DNA of 64,000 bases, from contig CAWJUD010000002.1 of NCBI GenBank assembly GCA_963845975.1, positions 1,984,001 to 2,048,000 of the forward strand, written 5' to 3'. Position 1 is the first letter of the stretch. Every line of letters begins with the position of its first letter. Source of the stretch: JBEKIK01 sp963845975. Lineage in GTDB: Bacteria > Planctomycetota > Planctomycetia > Pirellulales > Thermoguttaceae. Positions 37,604 to 49,500 of the stretch are shown here, piece after piece. The position numbers were made by a program, and so were the translations under genes. The notes under the pieces were generated by a model. It did not search any database. It worked only from the letters and a program-made list of their open reading frames with translations, and was not told the DNA's origin.

Positions 37604-40600
37604 TTTCTCACTTCTTCATCGATCGCCCGATCTTCGCCTCCGTGCTGTCGATCGTCTTTATATTGGCGGGCGGCGTGGCCGTATTCACGCTGCCGGTGGC
37701 GCAGTATCCGGACGTAACGCCTCCCACGGTCATAGTAACCGCGCTTTATCCGGCGCCAACGCCCAAACCGTCCGCGATACGGTGGCGGCGCCCATCGAAG
37801 CCCAGGTCAGCGGCGTGGAAGGCATGATGTATATGTCGTCGCAGTCGACCAACGACGGCGCCTATAACCTGATCGTGACTTTCAAACTGGGCATGGATTC
37901 GGACATGGCCCAGGTGCTGGTGCAAAACCGCGTGTCGCTGGCCCTGCCGGTCATCCCGGCCCTGGTCCAGAACGAGGGCATCAACGTCAAGAAGATGTCG
38001 CCCAGCACGATGATGATCGTAAACCTGATCTCGCCGGACAACCGCTACGACAGCATCTTTCTGAGCAACTACGCGACGATTTATATCAAGGACGAACTGG
38101 GGCGGCTCCCGGGCGTGGCCGGCATTACCTACCTTGGTCAGCGCGACTACAGCCTGCGAGTATGGCTCGATCCCGACAAACTCGCGGCGCTCAACATGAG
38201 CGCAATTGATGTTGTAGCCGCCATTAGCCAGCAGAACGTGCAGGTCGCGGCCGGACAAATCGGTCAGCAGCCCGTGCCCAAGGGACAGCAATTTCAGTTG
38301 ACCATCAATACCCTGGGCCGGCTCACCGATCCGGAGGAATTTGCCGACATCATCATCAAGGTCGGCACGGTGGGCACGCAAACTACCCAAACCAGCACTT
38401 CCAGCGGCCAGGGCGGCACGGCAACGCAACCGACCCAATCCGACCAAACTAGCAGCCCCACGCCGCAGGCAACCAGCATAGTTCGGTTGCGCGACGTGGC
38501 CCGCGTGGAACTGGGTGCCCAGCAGTACGATCAATCGGCCACGCTGGACGGCCGGCCCACGGTAGCATTGTCCGTCTATCAACTCCCGGGTTCAAATGCC
38601 TTGCAAACTGCCCAGGGCGTTTACAAAAAAATGAAAGAGCTCAAGGCCCGCTTTCCGGACGGACTGGATTACGAGATCGTTTACGACACCACGCCTTTCA
38701 TCCGCGAGTCGGTTAACGAGGTTTTCAAAACCCTCCGCGACGCGGTAATACTGGTTGCCCTGGTGGTTCTGGTATTTTTACAAAACTGGCGGGCGGCAAT
38801 CATCCCCTTGATTGCCGTTCCGGTGGCTATCGTGGGCACCTTCGCCGTCATGGCTGCGCTTCAATTCTCGCTGAACAACCTGACGCTGTTCGGGCTGGTG
38901 CTGGCTATCGGTATCGTGGTGGACGACGCGATCGTGGTCGTGGAAAACGTCGAACGCCACCTGGAACAGGGCGAGTCGCCCCGCGAGGCTGCCCGAAAGG
39001 CCATGGACGAGGTGACCGGGCCGGTCATCGCCATAGCCCTGGTGCTGTGCGCCGTGTTCGTCCCGTGCGCGTTCCTGGGCGGCATCAGCGGCCAATTCTT
39101 TCGCCAGTTCGCGGTTACGATCGCCATTTCAATGGTCATCTCAGCTTTTAACTCGCTGACCCTCAGCCCGGCCCTGGCGGCCATCCTGCTCCGCCCCCGC
39201 GGCATGCATCGCGACCCCTTGACCTGGCTGCTGGACTTGGTGTTGGGTTGGTTTTTCAAGTTGTTTAACGTGACATTTTCCGCCAGCACCAGCCTTTATA
39301 CGCGATTAGTGGGAAACCTGCTCCGCATCAGTCTTATAACCCTGCTGATTTACGGCGGGCTGCTTGGGCTTACATATTGGCAATTCAATCGCGCTCCGAC
39401 GGGCTTCATCCCCCAGCAGGACAAGGGCTACGTGCTTCTAAACGTGCAATTGCCCGATTCCGCCTCGGTCGAGCGGACTCAAAAAGTGATGGCCCATATC
39501 GAAAAAATGGCCCACGAAATTCCTGGGGTAGCGCACACCGTCGGCATCTCCGGTCAATCGCTGATCTTAAGTGCCAACGCGCCCAACCTGGGTTCGATGT
39601 ACGTGATGCTCAAGGATTTCCATGATCGGCGCGGTTCCGATCAGACCGCCGACGCCGTGGCCGCCGTGCTCGGCGAGCGCTGCCGGCGGGAAGTCAGCGA
39701 AGCGGTCGTGTCCACCTTCGGCACTCCGCCGGTTGACGGATTGGGCACCACGGGGGGATTTAAATTCATCGTCGAGGACCGGGGCAATCTGGGTTTGGAG
39801 ACACTACAGCAAGTCAGCGATCGAATCGTAGCCAGGGGCAATAAAACGCCGGGATTGCAAGGCTTGTTCAACAGTTCCCGGGCGAACACGCCCTGGCTGT
39901 ATCTTGAAATCGACCGCACCAAGTGCATGACCCTGGGCGTGCTCGTGAACGACGTCTTCAATACGCTGCAGGTTTATCTGGGCTCGTTCTATGTGAACAA
40001 CTTCAACGAATTCGGCCGGACCTGGCAGGTGAATATCCAGGCCGATCAGCGCTTCCGCGACCGGGTCCGCGACATCCGGCAGCTTCAGGTGCGGAATAAT
40101 CAAGGACAGATGATCCGCCTGGGAACGATCATGGACGTCCGCGACATCAGTGGCCCGGTCATGGTCATGCGTTACAATATGTACTTTGCCACGGCCATTA
40201 CCGGCAATACCGCGCCGGGAATCAGTTCGGGGGAAGGAATTAATCTCATGCAAGAGATCGCGGGAAAGGAATTGCCCCGCTCGATGGCCTATGATTGGAC
40301 TGAGTTGACATACCTGCAACTCCAGGCGGGAAACGTGGCCATCTACGTGTTCGCACTGGCGGTGGTCTTCGTGTTCCTGGTTTTGGCTGCGCAGTACGAG
40401 AGCTGGTCGCTGCCGCTGGCAGTAATCCTGGTCGTGCCCATGTGCCTCTTGTGTTCCATCTCCGGCGTGGAACTGGGCCGGTTGGAAGTGAACATATTCA
40501 CCCAAATCGGCTTCGTGGTGCTGGTCGGGTTGGCCAGCAAGAACGCGATTCTAGTCGTTGAATTCGCGAAACAGCAGCACCTCCAAGGCAAATCCCGTCG

Positions 40601-40868
40601 CGAGGCCACGCTGGTGGCCAGCCGCTTGCGACTGCGCCCGATACTGATGACATCGTTTGCATTCATCTTCGGCGTTATCCCCCTGGTTATAGCCCAAGGG
40701 GCCGGCGCGGAAATGCGCCGCGCACTGGGTCTGGCCGTGTTTAGCGGCATGTTGGGGGTGACGCTCTTCGGCATCTTCCTCACGCCGGTATTTTTCTACG
40801 TGATCCAATGGTTTGGCGATCGAAAGAACGGGGATGCCGCATCATCTGACGCCCCGGAACATATCTGA
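37600..40868 (+). CDS. second RND HAE1 pump, one frameshift
   Basis: The frame from 37600 gives FIDRPIFASVLSI and VAQYPDVTPPTVIV, then breaks at ~37754. A missing G in CCGGCGCC would restore the usual DTVAAPIEAQ segment, which starts the downstream frame. The rest, to 40868, is a full pump with VVDDAIVVVEN, a short Q/S/T-rich insert at the same site as its paralog's Gly-rich insert, and RPILMTSFAF. After correction ~1090 aa. Two tandem pumps with one adaptor suggest a heteromeric MdtBC-like pump, by analogy only. Confidence 0.9.
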
Positions 40869-41231
40869 TCCCGCACTAATCGAAACACTCCACGATCAGG
40901 GCAGGGGTGGGTGACCGTGTCATTCATGGCTATTAACACGAAGAGCAACATTAGATTGATCCAAAACGAATGACGTCTAAGAAAAACCCGCGCAGTCTTA
41001 GGTTGGAGCCGTTAGCTAACCGCCAATAGGATTTATCAATAAATAAACTTTTTGAGAATTCCGAAAAACGGTCCTTTGATGGCGTGTCCGAGATTAGGTA
41101 TGAGTTGATGTGACAGCAGAGGAGGTAACGTGCCTGTCACCGGTCCTGCGAAGCCGTAGGTGGTAGCAGAATCGGGTGCATTGGCTTGTTCTGGCAGAAG
41201 TTGTCCGAGCATCTTGATGTCCATGTAGTCC
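40869..41231. other. intergenic region, one doubtful ORF
   Basis: 363 bp. A 62-codon minus-strand frame (41036-41224) starts 8 bp after the GNAT stop with a weak AAGGA site, but its sequence matches nothing I know. No other feature seen. Confidence 0.4.
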
Positions 41232-41993
41232 TTATACCAGCTTACTCATGATGTTCGTGAATCTCGTTCCGCTGACCGGACGCTCCACAATCAGCCTTCC
41301 ATCGTAGATAATGCTGAACATGCCATAGGGCGTCGGAAGCTCCCTTGATGCCTTGGCGCTCCTGATTCGAACCACTTTCGGCTTCAGCCCCAGGGCTCGG
41401 GCCGCCTGCGAAATATCCTCCACACACTTTGGGACCATAGGGCACTGATCGGCAGCCAGGATCGTGAGGCCCTTTTTGTACCTCTTCAATACTCGCTCTC
41501 TTTCGACGATGAAACGAGGATCAGGCGCTGTTGCCTTGAATTTCTTGACGAGTAGCTCGTACGGAGGGTTGCTCTCCACCGAGACAAAACCCGCCTTGAT
41601 GAACAAACCGCTTCCTGCCATGAAACTATCTGAACTTGTGACAACTGCGACCCCTCGGCACTTGCTCTTCTTCGCGTCCTTCAGACAACTATCCAGCAAG
41701 AGAGCGCCGAGTCCTTTCCCCTTGTGCTTGCCATTGACCATCAAGCAATGGATGACAAGGTAATCCTCCGCCTCGACGGGTCTCCACGCATGACTGCCAG
41801 GGGCATACTCGATCATCCCGATATCACCGAATTCGCGTGAGCGGAGCACCTTGAACCTCAGGCCTTCCGCGTAGCGCTTCTTGAGCCAATCCAACTTGCG
41901 ACGATGTCCTTCGTTCTTGCCGCTCTTGTAGCCGCAGAAGCCACAACCGCCGATGTTGTCGGCATTGGTGTCGACGACCTCGTACTCTCTCAT
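41232..41993 (-). CDS. GNAT acetyltransferase with YoaP-type C-terminal domain
   Basis: 253 aa from ATG 41993, with GGAGGATCAGG upstream. The N-terminal half is a GNAT fold (HCLMVNGKHKGKGLGALLLDSCL, acetyl-CoA loop). The C-terminal half (LTILAADQCPMVPKCVEDI ... PTPYGMFSIIYDGRLI) matches the YoaP domain seen on similar enzymes. Acetylated substrate unknown. It sits between the efflux locus and an IS1182 copy and may have been acquired. Confidence 0.85.
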   Translation of the reverse strand: MREYEVVDTNADNIGGCGFCGYKSGKNEGHRRKLDWLKKRYAEGLRFKVLRSREFGDIGMIEYAPGSHAWRPVEAEDYLVIHCLMVNGKHKGKGLGALLLDSCLKDAKKSKCRGVAVVTSSDSFMAGSGLFIKAGFVSVESNPPYELLVKKFKATAPDPRFIVERERVLKRYKKGLTILAADQCPMVPKCVEDISQAARALGLKPKVVRIRSAKASRELPTPYGMFSIIYDGRLIVERPVSGTRFTNIMSKLV

Positions 41994-42249
41994 CCTGATC
42001 CTCCGCTCGGTCTTGCCAGACTGAGTTGCGGGATATCACGCAGGCGTGGCGTCGACGCAACATGAATCATGGTAACCCGTTGGTCGTTCGTCGTGTTTCC
42101 GCCAGAGTGATATCCAGTGTACTGAAGTCGCTCAGAGACTCGGCAGGCAAAGGCCATGAACGCAGCCACGGACGGCTCTTGTAGTCCTCCATTGTAGCTT
42201 GTCGACAAGTTGCGCTCAAGCCTCCGCGCCTGCGTCCCAAATTACGTTG

Positions 42250-43791
42250 GGGCCTGTTGAAAAAGTCTGTTGGCCAGCTAGCATTGTCAGCACGTGTTCG
42301 TCTTGATTTGTAGAGCGGATGGAGGTATTGGGATGCCCTTCCTCTCCACCACCTTCGCATCTTTTCAGGACGGACAGACGTATGCAAGGAACGCATGTCT
42401 TTCAACCACGGACCAGGACGGTCATCGATTTGGAGTCGTTCATTGCAGAAGACCACTTTCTCCGGAGAGTTGATCGCACCCTAGAAATGTCCTTCGTACG
42501 CGACTTGACTGCCACGTGCTATTCCTCTGGACAAGGACGGCCCTCCATCGACCCTGAGGTGTTCTTTCGGATGTTGTTGGTGGCGTACTTCTATGGCATC
42601 ACGTCGGACCGACGTCTATGTGAGGAAGTACGGTTCAATCTCGCGTATCGCTGGTTTTGCCGGCTCTCCCTGGAAGACGACGTGCCGGACCACTCATCGT
42701 TTAGTCGCATCCGGGACAGGTATGGCGAGGAAATCTTTGAAATGCTGTTTAGGCATATCGTTAAGCTCTGTCAGAAAAAGGGCTTGGTGGCCCAGGAGTG
42801 TCGCGTGATGACCGACGCCACCCTGATCGCCGCTGATGCCTCGTTGAATTCGTTGATTCATAACAACCCGGAAAAAGCCCAAAAAGAGGCTGTTACGCAA
42901 CAGCGCGATCGTGGGATGAAAGATTCATCATCGGCACGGCAGGTTTCCAACCAGACGCACACCAGTCGTACCGATCCAGATGCCACACTAGCCCAAAAGA
43001 AAGGTACACCGCAACAACTGAAGTACAAAGTGCATCAGAGTATTGATGCCGACAGTCGCGTCATCCTGGATACCGAAGTTACCACAGGAGCACGGTATGA
43101 CAACCAACCATATCTCCAGCAGCTAAAACGCATCAATGACCAGTATGACATCACAATTCGTGAAGCAATCGCCGATCGAGCTTATGGCTCAGCGGCGATC
43201 ATTGCTGCATTGCAGGAGCAAGGAACAAAACCCTACATTCCGCTGTTCAGTCGTCGTAGCGGAAATAACTCGGCCAGCGCAGCCGGACTGGTGTACGAAC
43301 CCAAGAAAGATCGTTTTCGATGCCCACAGGAGAAGTACCTGAATCCGAATCCGGCGATCTACGATAACCACAAAAGGTATGTCAGCTCGTCCGAGGACTG
43401 CCGTAATTGTCCGCAAGCTTCAAAGTGCCCAGCAAAAACTCGGAAAGCGACTCCTCAGCACAGGTTTGTACTTCGTAGTCTTGATCAAGACCTATTTGAG
43501 AAGGTGCAAGCCAGAATGCAAAAGCCTGAGTTTGGGCAGAAATTGTCCGAGCGGATGTGGAAGTGCGAAGGGTTGTTCGCCGAGGCGAAGCAAAACCATG
43601 GCCTGGCGCGCCAGGTACCGCAGTAGGTCGAAAGTGCAGATTCAAGCGTATCTAAGCGCGATGGCGCAGAACCTGAAGCGCCTGATCTTACTGTTTTATC
43701 TCTGGTTGCTAACTCGGTGTCTAGACCCGCAAAAAAGGTGGCCAATTACCCAAACCCTATCTTTCAATGACGGGACTTTTTCAACAGGCCC
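42250..43791 (+). mobile_element. IS1182-family insertion sequence, copy 1
   Basis: 1542 bp with terminal inverted repeats GGGCCTGTTGAAAAAGTC and its mirror. One transposase gene inside. Flanks are GTTG on the left and GTTC on the right, so no exact 4-bp duplication. It abuts a 128-bp repeat at 43792. Confidence 0.9.
42382..43626 (+). CDS. tnpA: IS1182-family transposase
   Basis: 414 aa from ATG 42382 (the frame also has an ATG at 42319). N-terminal DUF772-like domain (RPSIDPEVFFRMLLVAYFYGITSDRRLCEEVRFNLAYRWFC), a DDE core with MTDATLIAADAS and IREAIADRAYGSAA, and a Cys-rich zinc block (CRNCPQASKCPA). Complete by length. It is nearly identical to the copy at 61123-62367, except for a short segment (~residues 175-195). 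Confidence 0.95.
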   Translation: MQGTHVFQPRTRTVIDLESFIAEDHFLRRVDRTLEMSFVRDLTATCYSSGQGRPSIDPEVFFRMLLVAYFYGITSDRRLCEEVRFNLAYRWFCRLSLEDDVPDHSSFSRIRDRYGEEIFEMLFRHIVKLCQKKGLVAQECRVMTDATLIAADASLNSLIHNNPEKAQKEAVTQQRDRGMKDSSSARQVSNQTHTSRTDPDATLAQKKGTPQQLKYKVHQSIDADSRVILDTEVTTGARYDNQPYLQQLKRINDQYDITIREAIADRAYGSAAIIAALQEQGTKPYIPLFSRRSGNNSASAAGLVYEPKKDRFRCPQEKYLNPNPAIYDNHKRYVSSSEDCRNCPQASKCPAKTRKATPQHRFVLRSLDQDLFEKVQARMQKPEFGQKLSERMWKCEGLFAEAKQNHGLARQVPQ

Positions 43792-43919
43792 GTTCCATTT
43801 TCGGTGCATCCAATCGCCTTCAATTTTACCCTGGCTGGATTTATCCGAAGTTCACTACAGAAATTGCCTCGACAGAGGCACAATCGGAGGCTAAGTTCGC
43901 ACCCAAAAATTCGGTCGTT
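43792..43919 (+). repeat. 128-bp direct repeat, copy A
   Basis: Matches 53804-53931 over its full 128 bp with a single difference. It contains the hairpin GCCTC-GACA-GAGGC. It begins exactly at the right end of IS1182 copy 1. Confidence 0.9.
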
Positions 43920-44144
43920 ATTCGAGGCGAGTCACAAAACATATGAGTAGATAAGACGAATATTCGGCGTAACGCCAACAAGCATCCAGCAGTTGTAGTT
44001 AATCCTCCATTTGCATAACGCGCCTTTGGCGACTCAGCTTGCAGCGGTTTGTTATGAAGTCGTGATCCTCGGCTCAATGGCGCGGTATATGGGTCTCTAA
44101 AACCAATTTCGCCGGTGCACACGTGGTTGTCCAAAAATGCCAAC

Positions 44145-44477
44145 TTATGGTGATTGCCTCATGGTCACATACCGAAAGTATGTGGATCGCGAGATATGTG
44201 GTGTCTTGCAGATGTCGTCGATATCGATGGTCTTGTCGCAGTGAAGTTTCCTTGCAAACAATACCTTAGGTTCGTTTATTTGCATTCTTGGGCGTCTACC
44301 TTTCCGGCCGCTGGCACGAGCAGCGGCCAGTCCAGCTTTGGTTAGCTCCTGGATTAAGCGGCGTTCAAACTGGGCCAATGTGGAGAAGATGTTGCACACC
44401 AACTCTCCGGATGTACTCGTTGTGTCGATCACCCCATCATTGATTGTAATACTGTCACAGTCATGCGGCTTATGCAA
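44145..44477 (-). pseudogene. serine recombinase, N-terminally truncated
   Basis: 110 codons covering the end of a Hin/resolvase-type protein: STSGELVCNIFSTLAQFERRLIQE, then LAAARASGRKGRRPRM and a C-terminal HTH (ISRSTYFRYV). The catalytic N-terminus is missing. It is a transposon remnant next to other debris. Confidence 0.8.
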
Positions 44478-44626
44478 TCATTTGCTCATTTCAACATATC
44501 AGTGGCCTAGTACTCCGGTTGACTCACCCTCGTAAGTGGGCATTCTTATATTGCCTAGCTCATCTGTGCGAGGTCCCAAAACGTTGCCATCTCCAGTATT
44601 CACTTAGACTAACACATTTTACTATC

Positions 44627-44776
44627 ATGACCAGACTCTTGCATCCCCTGTTGATGTTGATAGCCGGGGCTACGGAAATAGAATTCGTCAAAATGGTGAA
44701 CGAAAACGCACCGGATTCGGGAGAATTGACGCACTGGATTAAATTGGAAAGCATATTACAGATCGCTTTTTTCTGA
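44627..44776 (+). pseudogene. remnant of an integrase-core transposase N-terminus
   Basis: LLHPLLMLIAGATEIEFVK resembles the opening of planctomycete rve/IS3-IS481-type transposases (LxPLLxLIAxATxxEL), then the frame degrades. It abuts the end of the interrupted sensor gene. Confidence 0.35.
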
Positions 44777-46267
44777 AAATGCCATTAACAGGAAGTGTAT
44801 CCTGGCGTAGAGCCAGCGTCCTCCTTCATCCCGGAATGGAATCCCGATCATTCGCGTCGTTGCACCTTCGGTGTAGTGAACGCGTGCATGAGGATCGCCG
44901 GCGTTAGTCCAATCCGAGTCGTCGAGATCCGTAACCATCACTTGCGGCTCGTCCGTAGGGCTGGGTCTGCGGCAACTTGGACATGGAGTGTCCGAACCGC
45001 AGTAGTACCCGTGGCATTTCTGTTCATGCCAATCTCCGTATTTGCGTTCCAGGCTGGAATCGGCATAGACTATCTGGTTATCGTCGTCGACAATGTCGAT
45101 CCCGCAGCCTGCAAGGGACAGTATCGCGTCAATGCGTTGCTTTTGCACGCGGACCTCAGTTAATTCCTTGCGTGTCGCTTCCAGACGTTCTTTCAGCGAT
45201 ACCTCGCGCTAGTGAAAACTATTATGCATAAACATGAACGCAACTGCAAAAACGGCTATCGTACAACCGATGATTTTGGCAGGAATAAGCCAAGCCGGAT
45301 TACCCTTCGGCGGCGGAAAGCCGGCGGATTCGGCGAATTGCGGGCCCATCAGTTTTTGAAGCAGGCGACGGACGTTGCCATAATTTCTTGGGGCAATCCA
45401 GCCGACTCGATACGGCATGCCGTCCACGCTCGTATCCAATGGTTCTTTCATGAGGGCGTCGGCCACGCGTTGCGCCAACTGATCCGAGGTAGCATCGGCC
45501 TTTGAAAAAATCCAGCCGGGATAGGTATCCGTAGCTGTCGGATCTTCGCCCACAACCAGGGGAACCGCCTGCCCTTGGCGATTGAATATGTAGAGTGAAT
45601 TATCGGGGAATTTTCCGTTTCGGGCCATTTGACTAAGCAGATCGGCGTCAACCGCGCCGGCGTCGGCCGACCCGTCCAACACGCGTTTGACGACTTGCCC
45701 ATGCGTGCCTTCGAAAATGACCTGTTTAACGTCTTTGAGCGGATCGATATTATTTTTACCCATAAATCCCCATTGCGCGATCCAGCCTGTAAAAGACCAG
45801 GGTTTTACGACCGAGAGCCGCAGTCCGCGGATGTCTTGAATCGTCTTGATGTCCGAGCGCTGAGCGCGTCGGATGATGGCCCCGCCATAACCAGCGTATG
45901 AAGGGAACTGTTTTATTCCATCATGGTTGGACTCCACCATGGTTGCCAACGGTACAGTCCCATATCGATCCTCGGCCACAATCTCCAGGGCTGGATTCAG
46001 CACCGTAAATTCAATATCTCCATTTTCGAGCATACGCGTCAGATCTGGCTGTGACGCCAACGGGACGATTACAAAACGATGTCCCGGAATTGCTTTCGAT
46101 AGATATTCGGCCACCGGCCGCCAGGAATCGATGCACGATTGAAATCCCATCCGAATATCGACGCCTATCCGGATCATGCGGGACTCTGCGTTTTCAGTAT
46201 CCGCCGTGATCGCAAACCATGGAATGAAGAACTGGACGAGCAGTACGAATAGAATCTTTTTTTCCAT
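44756..46267 (-). pseudogene. PhnD-PAS membrane sensor, split by TAG and cut at its 3' end
   Basis: Start ATG 46267 (GAGGTGG upstream). Reads a signal peptide, a PhnD-like solute-binding domain (IRIGVDIRMGF, FTVLNPALEI, FEGTHGQVVKRVLDGSADAGAVDADLLSQ) and one membrane segment, then a TAG at 45209-45211. The same frame continues as a coiled coil (LKERLEATRKELTE) and a PAS domain with a CxxC-rich patch (CPSCRRP) to 44756. It stops directly after the PAS core, where transposon debris begins, so a kinase or cyclase output domain was probably lost. Confidence 0.8.
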
Positions 46268-46577
46268 GCCCCACCTCAATTAATGAGATAATGTTTCCAG
46301 TAAACTATACAACCTTAACTTTCTCGATGACTCGGGAACAAATGGTTGTTTTGCCGCCTTTCTAGCGACATAACCGTCAGATCCGGAAAAAAACTATCGC
46401 GGCATGTTATATGCCATGACCTATATTTTCAACGGGAGCACATTGCAGGGAAGTGCATATTTATCTCTAGGGGCTAGGATACTTGCACGTCGGTTGACCG
46501 CACGGGCCTAGTCTTTATGAGTATCCGAAAGGATTCGTCACGATAACGCGTCCCGTGTCAGAATCCAGGGAGATATC

Positions 46578-49500
46578 ATGGCGGGCGAGAAGCGAGCGGA
46601 CTTTTCAGCGGGGCCGATGGAGAAGTCGAGAACGCTTGGGGCGGAATTAAACCAGGATATTCGTCAAGTGGAGTCCTCGTTGACCAGCGCCGAGGATCTT
46701 GTTGAAAAAGCCCTGGATAATAGAGATGAACTCGGCGACATGGCTTCCCGACTGACGCTTGCCCAGTGGAATCTGGGTCGTAACGATAGGCTGAGTCGTC
46801 AATGGCCGCGTCAAGCGGCAATACTTATAGCCGTTATGGCCACGGCCGTGTACTTGACATACCGGCTGTTCTGGACGATGAACCTGGCAAGTGCGCCGGC
46901 AGCCGCGTTCTCCTCCCTGCTGCTTGCGGCCGAATTTTACGCGGGGGTATCTCTCGGACTTTATTTGTTTCAGGTGTGGCGATTGGTGGAGCCGCCTTTG
47001 CGTCAGCCGACGACGGGTCGCTCCGTCGATGTATTTGTTGCCACGTACAATGAAGATGTTGCACTGCTTCGCGGCACTCTTGTGGCGTGCCTGGCAATGG
47101 ATTATCCGCATACAACCTACGTTCTCGACGATGGCGCAAGAGACGAAGTGCGGCAACTCGCCGAAAGCCTGGGCGTTCGATACATCTCGCGAACTGATCG
47201 CGAACATGCAAAGGCCGGCAACCTCAACAACGCCATGCGGCGGACCAACGGCGAGTTTGTCGTTGTCCTCGACGCCGATCATGTCCCCTATCCTCACTAC
47301 ATTTCGCGGCTGATCGGCTATTTTGACGATCCGCGAATGGGATTTGTGCAAACGCCTCACACCACCTACAACCTCGACAACTTCCTGGGCCGCTGGAAGG
47401 CCTCGTCGAGAGCTTACTGGGAGGATGTCCGCATCTTTTTCGAGGCGGTTCAATTGGGTAAGAATAGATACGGGGTGGCCTGCTTTTGCGGCTCCGCGGC
47501 GATCATCCGACGAAAGGCGCTCGAAGACGCCGGACTGTTTGCGACCGAAACCATTACCGAGGACTTGCACACCGGCATGCGCATCAATGCTGCCGGCTGG
47601 AAGTCGATCGCCGTGAGCGAGGAAATGGTCGTCGGCCTTGCTCCCGACGATGCCGCCGTATTCGCCAGTCAGCGGCTGCGCTGGGGTGAGGGGAATTTAA
47701 GCATCCTCGCTTACGACAATCCGCTGACCATGAAGGGGCTGACGATTCCCGGCCGAATAAACTATCTCGCCTCCATTGCGTGTTGGACGTTTGGACCGGC
47801 ACGTTTGGTTTTGTATCTAACGCCGCTTGTGATGCTCCTTAGCGGGATCGCGCCGGTGGCTAATCTGAATATTGCCTACGTCACTATCGTAGGGTGCTAT
47901 CTGTTGAGCGTTTGGGTGGGCGTAAAAATTGCCACGAACGGATGCGGTCAGTTTCTTGGCATCGAACTAGCCATGATGGCTTCATTTCCCCTGCAACTCC
48001 GGGCGTTATGGCGGGCCGTGTTCCGCCGCCGCCGGCAGGAGTTCGTTGTTTCTAGAAAACGGGGTGAGTCAAGACAATCGCCCTTGCGCCGCATGTGGCC
48101 ACAGGCAGCCCTTGTAGCGATTTCTATTGTAGTGGTCAGTTGGGCCGTCTCGCGCGTTGCCTTCGGCATCTCAGGCGACTATCTCGGCCTGGGTATAGGC
48201 AGCGGCCTGGCCGCCTACCATTCTTGGCTCGCATTGACCGTTATGGGGCGGGCAGCGCGAAAACGCAACCATGGAGACCAGTGGCGTCATCCAGTCTCTC
48301 TTGCAGTCGATTACACAATCGGCGGCTTCACCAATGCGGCTGTGTCGCTCGAGTTCAACGAGAATGGATGTAGATTGCTCACCTGGGAGCGGCTTGAGCA
48401 GTCTTCGCCGCTGGAAGCCACGCTTCATTCGCCCGTCGGCGATATGATCTGTCATGGCCGAGTGGTCGCATCCACTCCGCTTGGCCGGCCCAAGCCTTTT
48501 GCATATTTAAACGACGTCTTGTTCAAAAATGCCGATCTGTCGCAAAGCGAGAAGGAAAGCGACTCGCTCAGGAGGATCGCCCTTCAATACGTCGTTCCGG
48601 TGGTCACCATGGCTCATCGACTCGTTCGGCGAGGACGTTTGCCGACGCCTGAGGGATTGAGCGGCGAATCCAATCTTCCTATTCCGCTGACGATCGACGC
48701 GAATTTGCCGAACATGGCCGTACGGAAAGCCGTTGCCCTGTCGCTGAGCAATCGGGGCTTTTTTGCGACGCTCGAATACCCTTGCCCGGTCGGCAATATC
48801 GTACAAGTTACTCTGAGCACGCCGCTGGGCCCGATCCTTGCCCAGGCCCAGGTCCGTGACGTGGAATCGATCCGCGTCGGGTCCGCGATTGTTTATCAAA
48901 ACGAGTTCCATTGGCTCGGCAATTCGCCGGTTCGAAGTCTAATGTCGAAAAGAAGGCGCTGGGTGTATACAATCAACAAGGCAATCTCGCGCCTGCGAAA
49001 CCGCCGGCAATCGCTGGCTCGGATCGCGGCGCTGCAACTGGCCGCCTGCTTGCTTGTGGGCTTGACTGTATTAACTTATTGGGAGGTCAAACAGGATGAT
49101 ATTTTGCTTGCTATTGCCACCCGTCGTCCAATCGAGGTCGGCGAACGCGACGAGATGAAATCCAATTTAAAGCGTCTGGTACAGGACCCGAAGGCGTCCA
49201 ATGACCTCCTCTTGCGTATTTACAAAGCCGCGGACGCGCAGGCCGAACATGCGCCTGCGGAAGAAGCCGCAAAACGCTTGGCCGATCGTCTTGAGGACGG
49301 TCGCCTTGCGTGGATGTTGACTTCTGCAAGACAACTCATGCAGAACCGCGACTATCATGCGGCAAACGCGGCCTTCGACAAGGTTCTATTGGAACGCCCG
49401 GAACGAGAGTTTTCTCTGGAAGAACGAGCCGAAATCTATATCGAAGCTGCCCGGGCGGCCGCCGCGCTCGACAATCTCCAAAAAGCTATCGCACTGTATG

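Noticed and set aside
43967..44060. Possible integron attC sites (GGCGTAACGCC palindrome, GCATAAC ... GTTATG pair)
   Set aside because: The arms do not show the full attC R/L box layout, there is no integron integrase here, and the gene beside them is a serine recombinase remnant.
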